From positions 1 to 54,928 of IMG/VR virus record IMGVR_UViG_3300042542_002193: DNA of 54,928 nt; one strand, given 5' to 3'. Positions within the stretch are counted from its first letter, which is position 1. Each line of letters begins with the position of its first letter. The translations under genes and the position numbers were made by a program. The notes below the pieces were generated by a model that was not told the DNA's origin, ran no database searches, and saw only the letters and a program-made list of their open reading frames with translations. Below, one piece after another: positions 51,344-54,928 of this stretch. The stretch is from a virus.

Positions 51344-52194
51344 CACTTAAATATAGAGAGATATACCCAAAAATATGGGTATTCAAAAATCCCTGGAAAG
51401 ATATTGATTTGTTAACAAAAACAATTATGGATTCTGAAAAGAACCCAGAAGGATCTGCTTTAAATTGGCATGGTTGGTATACTTTTGGCAAAGAGGCGGA
51501 TCAGTTTGACAACTCTGTTGAATCTTCTGAAAGAACATCACTAGAAAGACTTTGCTGGGAAGAGCTAATTGAAGTATTTGATAAAACAACAAATCAGTAT
51601 GCAGAAACATTTGGTGTACCAATTGATCGTGATGCTGAAGTTTTTAATGAAGAAGAAGGATCTCTAACTCAACTATGGAAAAGAATGGGTCCTTCTATAT
51701 GCAAGTATGAAGTTGAAGGCGGTATAGAAGAGTCCGATCTCGCTATGCATGTACACACAGACTATCAGAGAGATTATCATGACTTTAGAGGATACAAGTT
51801 TACATTTACATGTACAATGTATTTAAATGGAGATTACGAAGGCGGTGGCCTGACATTCTTGGTAGACAACAAAACATTCTATTACAAGCCAGAAAAGGGT
51901 GATGTACTTTTGTTCCCAGCAGGAGACCCAGATTTCCTTTCTGATGCTGGTCAATTCTATATGCATGGAGTTGAAAAGGTAAAGGGCACACCTAAATATT
52001 TTGTAAGAAATCATTGGGTAAGATTTTATCCTGGCTCGAAAGAATGGCTAGAAAACGAAAAGCTTTATGGTAAAGAGATATGGAAAGAAATGGAAATTGC
52101 CAGAACTAAAGAAGAAAGAAAGTCTGGAGCTTATCAAACAATAAACTATGATGAACTTAAAAAGCTAGAAAGGATTAATTTAAATGACATTTAA
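51340..52194 (+). CDS. 2OG/Fe(II) oxygenase (P4H-like)
   Basis: 284 residues. His139-T-Asp141 (HVHTDYQ), MYLNGDYEGGGLTF, YYKPEKGDVLLFPAG, His209 (YMHGV) and Lys219. The C-terminal extension of about 50 charged residues (WKEMEIARTKEERKSGAYQT) is unlike its neighbours and may bind a partner. Next gene overlaps by 11 bases. Confidence 0.83.
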   Translation: MTLKYREIYPKIWVFKNPWKDIDLLTKTIMDSEKNPEGSALNWHGWYTFGKEADQFDNSVESSERTSLERLCWEELIEVFDKTTNQYAETFGVPIDRDAEVFNEEEGSLTQLWKRMGPSICKYEVEGGIEESDLAMHVHTDYQRDYHDFRGYKFTFTCTMYLNGDYEGGGLTFLVDNKTFYYKPEKGDVLLFPAGDPDFLSDAGQFYMHGVEKVKGTPKYFVRNHWVRFYPGSKEWLENEKLYGKEIWKEMEIARTKEERKSGAYQTINYDELKKLERINLNDI

Positions 52195-52936
52195 TTTAGA
52201 AAATCAAAATAGAATTAAAGAAGACATAGTGTTTTTTGAAAACTTTCTTAGTCCAGAAGATTGCGAAAAAGTTATTAAATACTGGGAACATTCTGTAGAA
52301 AAAGGAACTCTTCCGTGGGCACCAATATCATTTTATGACTCATTTGCATCTAACTTGCCAGACGATGAAGATAAAGAAAAGTTTGGTTTATCGCCTGATT
52401 TTTTTATTACACTTCAAGATAAAATACAGGAAGCTACAGAGATATGTAGAGGTGATAAAGTTAGACTAGTTAGCTATCATGCACAAAAATGGGTAGAGGG
52501 AGCATACGCTGGTTATCATTCAGACAATACACCAATAGACTCACCAGAGTATAATTCTTTTGAAAGAAGCAAGTGGGCAGCATTTCTTTATTTAAATGAT
52601 GATTTTGAAGGTGGCGTTTTAAACTTTAGAGATCATGATATTTCTTTGCAGCCAAAAACTGGAATGCTAGCAGCATTTGCTGGAGGTCATCACAATATAC
52701 ATGAAGTACAAATGATTACTAAAGGAACAAGAATAACTATAGGATCATTTTGGGATAATGAAGAGGCTGTTTATAGCGAAGAAAAGCAGGCTATGTGGGA
52801 AACCGATATAGCAGATCAAAGAAAAAGACAGGCAGAGGACGCAGAGCTTTGGGCAGAACTTAAAGCAAGAGGTGAAAGACTAAAGCCTGGACCAGATCAA
52901 ACTGCTAAAAAAGAAGTAGCATTGGAGATAGAATGA
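52184..52936 (+). CDS. 2OG/Fe(II) oxygenase (P4H-like)
   Basis: 250 residues. His112-S-Asp114 (GYHSDNT), LYLNDDFEGGVLNFRDHD, LQPKTGMLAAFAGG, His173 (NIHEV) and Arg183 (GTRITIGSFW). It shares HAQKW, SDNT and FRDH with the enzyme at 10924, so those two form a subfamily despite being 41 kb apart. Charged helical C-tail. Confidence 0.85.
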   Translation: MTFNLENQNRIKEDIVFFENFLSPEDCEKVIKYWEHSVEKGTLPWAPISFYDSFASNLPDDEDKEKFGLSPDFFITLQDKIQEATEICRGDKVRLVSYHAQKWVEGAYAGYHSDNTPIDSPEYNSFERSKWAAFLYLNDDFEGGVLNFRDHDISLQPKTGMLAAFAGGHHNIHEVQMITKGTRITIGSFWDNEEAVYSEEKQAMWETDIADQRKRQAEDAELWAELKARGERLKPGPDQTAKKEVALEIE

Positions 52937-53742
52937 TAAAAACGACTGTATTAGAAAACGGAATGATTAGAGAAGAGCTTCACCCGCAAGTTTATTATTA
53001 TAGAAATGCTATTCCTAATGTAAAAGAATGGCTAGATCTTGTAAATGATTCTGAAAATAATCCTGATATATACCCTGTATTAACACCGTGGAATCAGTGG
53101 GATGTAGACGAAAACAGATCTATGGGGCACCCATATGTTTATGGATATAAAAAATTATGTTTATTAAATAATGTATATAACATAGATAAAGACGTTTCTG
53201 AAGAAACAAAAGAAATGTTTATTAAAATAAGAGACCCATTATTTAATGCCATAAGATATGTATGTGAAGATTATAAAAAAGAACAAGGCATAGATAAAGA
53301 ACTTACCCTATTAGAACAGTTTGGTGTTCATAGATATAGGGCTGGCAACTATATGGGAGTTCATCACGACTCTCAAGAAGGTGACACAAGGCTTCTTTAT
53401 TCTTTAGTAGTTTGGCCAAATGATGACTATGAAGGCGGAGAGCTTTCTTTTTCTATAAAAGAAGGAGTTTTGACTGCCACAGAACTTTCTTTGCAGGGTG
53501 ACCTTATGCATCCTGCTAATGAGGGATTGTACGACTTCTATATTAAACCAGAAGCTGGTAGCATAGTTATATTCCCATCACCCTCACCATTTAGTCATAC
53601 AGCGCATGAAGTAAAATCAGGATGGAAATACATGCTTCCGATGTTTTGGATAGATCCAACTGGAGAAGATGTTTTGTTTAAGCAAGATCCCAATTGGGAG
53701 CCAGAGTTTGTTTACCCAGATAAAGAAGATTTATTTAAGTAA
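52933..53742 (+). CDS. 2OG/Fe(II) oxygenase (P4H-like)
   Basis: 269 residues. His144-H-Asp146 (GVHHDSQEGDTRLL), WPNDDYEGGELSF, IKPEAGSIVIFPS, His225 (SHTAHEV) and Lys232. Strongly similar to the next product at 53788, indicating a tandem duplication. Confidence 0.85.
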   Translation: MIKTTVLENGMIREELHPQVYYYRNAIPNVKEWLDLVNDSENNPDIYPVLTPWNQWDVDENRSMGHPYVYGYKKLCLLNNVYNIDKDVSEETKEMFIKIRDPLFNAIRYVCEDYKKEQGIDKELTLLEQFGVHRYRAGNYMGVHHDSQEGDTRLLYSLVVWPNDDYEGGELSFSIKEGVLTATELSLQGDLMHPANEGLYDFYIKPEAGSIVIFPSPSPFSHTAHEVKSGWKYMLPMFWIDPTGEDVLFKQDPNWEPEFVYPDKEDLFK

Positions 53743-53787
53743 CAATATCTGGTACAATTATTACAAAAGTTATAAGTAGGAGGAAGT

Positions 53788-54504
53788 ATGAAAAGCGAAG
53801 AATTATTTGATAAGGTGTATTACTACACTGATGTTATAAAGGAGCCTAAAAAGCTTGTTGATTTAATCGAATCAACAGAATCTGATAAATACTCAAGCTT
53901 CATCACCCCCTGGGAAGAGTGGGGTGCATGTAGTGGACAAATGTACATTTATGGATCACACAAAAGAATAAAGTGTTTGTCTTCTGAAGATATAGAAAAA
54001 AATATATCCGAAGATGTTATAGATGATTGCAACTATATTTTCAATGAGATATTTGATGGTATGAAAAATGTCTGTGAAGATTATGCTTCAAAAATCGGTG
54101 ATGATGCTGAGATAATTTTAATGACAGATACAGCAATTAAAAAATACATGCCTGGAACTTTTATGGGATCCCACTTTGATCAGCAAGAGGGGGATAGAAG
54201 ACTTAGGTATTCTATGGTAATGTATTTAAATGATGATTACGAAGGCGGAGAAATATCTTTTAATGTAAAAGATGGAGTATTGACTTCTACAGATGATGCC
54301 GCTGCAGAAGATTTTGATAGCCCACTTAATCATGATAGAATTATGTTTCACGTTAAGCCGAAGGCTGGAAGCGTAATAATCTTTCCTTCAACAGATCCAT
54401 ATAGTCATACAGCACACCTTATAAAAGGCGGATCTAAATATATGGTTCCTTCGTTTTGGCTTAACACTGGTAAATTCGTAGATGGCGTTTTTATTCCAAA
54501 CTAG
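53788..54504 (+). CDS. 2OG/Fe(II) oxygenase (P4H-like), tandem paralogue
   Basis: 238 residues. His129-F-Asp131 (GSHFDQQEGDRRLR), YLNDDYEGGEISFNVKDGVLT, VKPKAGSVIIFPS, His210 (SHTAHLI) and Lys217. Separated from its paralogue by 45 bases with a TACAAT -10 candidate (53752-53757) and AGGAGGAAG Shine-Dalgarno. Confidence 0.85.
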   Translation: MKSEELFDKVYYYTDVIKEPKKLVDLIESTESDKYSSFITPWEEWGACSGQMYIYGSHKRIKCLSSEDIEKNISEDVIDDCNYIFNEIFDGMKNVCEDYASKIGDDAEIILMTDTAIKKYMPGTFMGSHFDQQEGDRRLRYSMVMYLNDDYEGGEISFNVKDGVLTSTDDAAAEDFDSPLNHDRIMFHVKPKAGSVIIFPSTDPYSHTAHLIKGGSKYMVPSFWLNTGKFVDGVFIPN

Positions 54505-54516
54505 AAAGAGTTAATT

Positions 54517-54928
54517 ATGGCAATGTACGTTTTTCAAGAAATTGCACCAAAGACATTTTATTTTACATATTGTCTTCAAGAGATTGGGAACTATATAAGC
54601 TTTCTGGAAGAAAGCGAAAACAATACAACCAACTTAATTAGTAAGTGGCACGATACAGAATATGGTTATGAAAAAAGAATATCTTCTGATTTCTCAAATG
54701 AAACAGAAACCGTAGATACTCGTAGTCTTTTTATAATTAATAATCTAAAAGCCACATTTCATCATTGCTTTAGTCAATATAGGCTGTTTAATAACATAGA
54801 AGAGCAGGTTAACTTAAGCACGAAGTACTTTGTAAGAAAGCATGATGAGGGCCAAGTAAAGAACAACTGCGGGGCAAATGGAAAGTATACGGCCAGAATG
54901 TACAGTAATGATTCTTTTTCAAATGGAG
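54517..54928 (+). CDS. Probable 2OG oxygenase, N-terminal part (cut by window edge)
   Basis: 137 residues visible, no stop before the edge. RKHDEGQVKNNCG followed by YTARMYSNDSFSNG corresponds to the metal-motif strand and the YLNDDYEGG strand of its neighbours, so a further P4H-like member is likely. The distal His and 2OG residue are outside the window. Confidence 0.6.
   Translation, partial: MAMYVFQEIAPKTFYFTYCLQEIGNYISFLEESENNTTNLISKWHDTEYGYEKRISSDFSNETETVDTRSLFIINNLKATFHHCFSQYRLFNNIEEQVNLSTKYFVRKHDEGQVKNNCGANGKYTARMYSNDSFSNG

Noticed and set aside
1-54928. Window as a host chromosome segment
   Set aside because: No ribosomal, tRNA-synthetase or core metabolic operons; gene size, overlap pattern, fibre genes and wall hydrolases point to a phage.

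Overview
The window looks like part of a large, AT-rich, double-stranded DNA bacteriophage genome infecting an actinobacterium. Evidence for a phage: tightly packed short genes with ATGA/TAATG overlaps, a long run of tail-fibre-like genes, two peptidoglycan hydrolases at separate loci with small membrane proteins, a viral-style class II ribonucleotide reductase, and many small families familiar from actinophages (GP88, DUF932, DUF7455, Api92/DUF1281-like). Evidence for an actinobacterial host: a WhiB protein, an Lsr2-like DNA-binding domain, many leaderless promoters, perfect TTATCCACA DnaA boxes, a near-perfect ParB parS site, and TGTGA-N6-TCACA operators like those of actinobacterial Crp/GlxR. 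A freshwater low-GC actinobacterial host is a plausible guess. Terminase, capsid and DNA polymerase genes are not in the window.

Layout. (1) 1-18295, rightward: the end of a Pro-rich repeat protein; a lysis-like cassette (small membrane proteins, lipoprotein, CHAP endolysin); then accessory genes including a glutathione peroxidase-like protein, WhiB, an HslV/proteasome-like hydrolase, a secreted subtilase, thioredoxin, a secreted Ig/coiled-coil protein, an H1-like AKKAP protein, GroES, two 2-oxoglutarate (2OG)/Fe(II) oxygenases, a glycosyltransferase with a sugar nucleotidyltransferase, and many zinc-ribbon microproteins. One cupin/JmjC-like gene at 16544 runs leftward. (2) 18771-31488, leftward: about forty small, probably early genes, one tRNA-Asp, and a repeated regulatory architecture: 15 copies of TGTCAG-N10-TATAAT, Crp-like operators at helically phased distances upstream, four pairs of DnaA boxes, and nine copies of a TTCCAGG-N16/17-CGTAA element. 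(3) 31761-34547, rightward: three oxygenases, tRNA-Ile(UAU), a parS-like site and tiny membrane proteins. (4) 34611-36142, leftward: small genes and a membrane-anchored lysozyme-like enzyme. (5) 36353-54928, rightward: ribonucleotide reductase, an EF-hand membrane protein, tail-fibre genes, a fibronectin-type protein ending in 31 PPxF tetrapeptides, then seven more 2OG/Fe(II) oxygenase genes (the last cut by the window edge) interleaved with two DUF6065-like genes.

How it may fit together: the leftward block is probably the host-takeover program, wired to host Crp-like protein, DnaA and an unknown TGTCAG-binding factor. The right end probably makes and modifies host-contacting fibres. The most interesting hypothesis is that the prolyl-hydroxylase-like enzymes clustered around the tail genes hydroxylate Pro-rich virion proteins such as the PPxF repeat protein. 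This is inference from gene order and sequence family.
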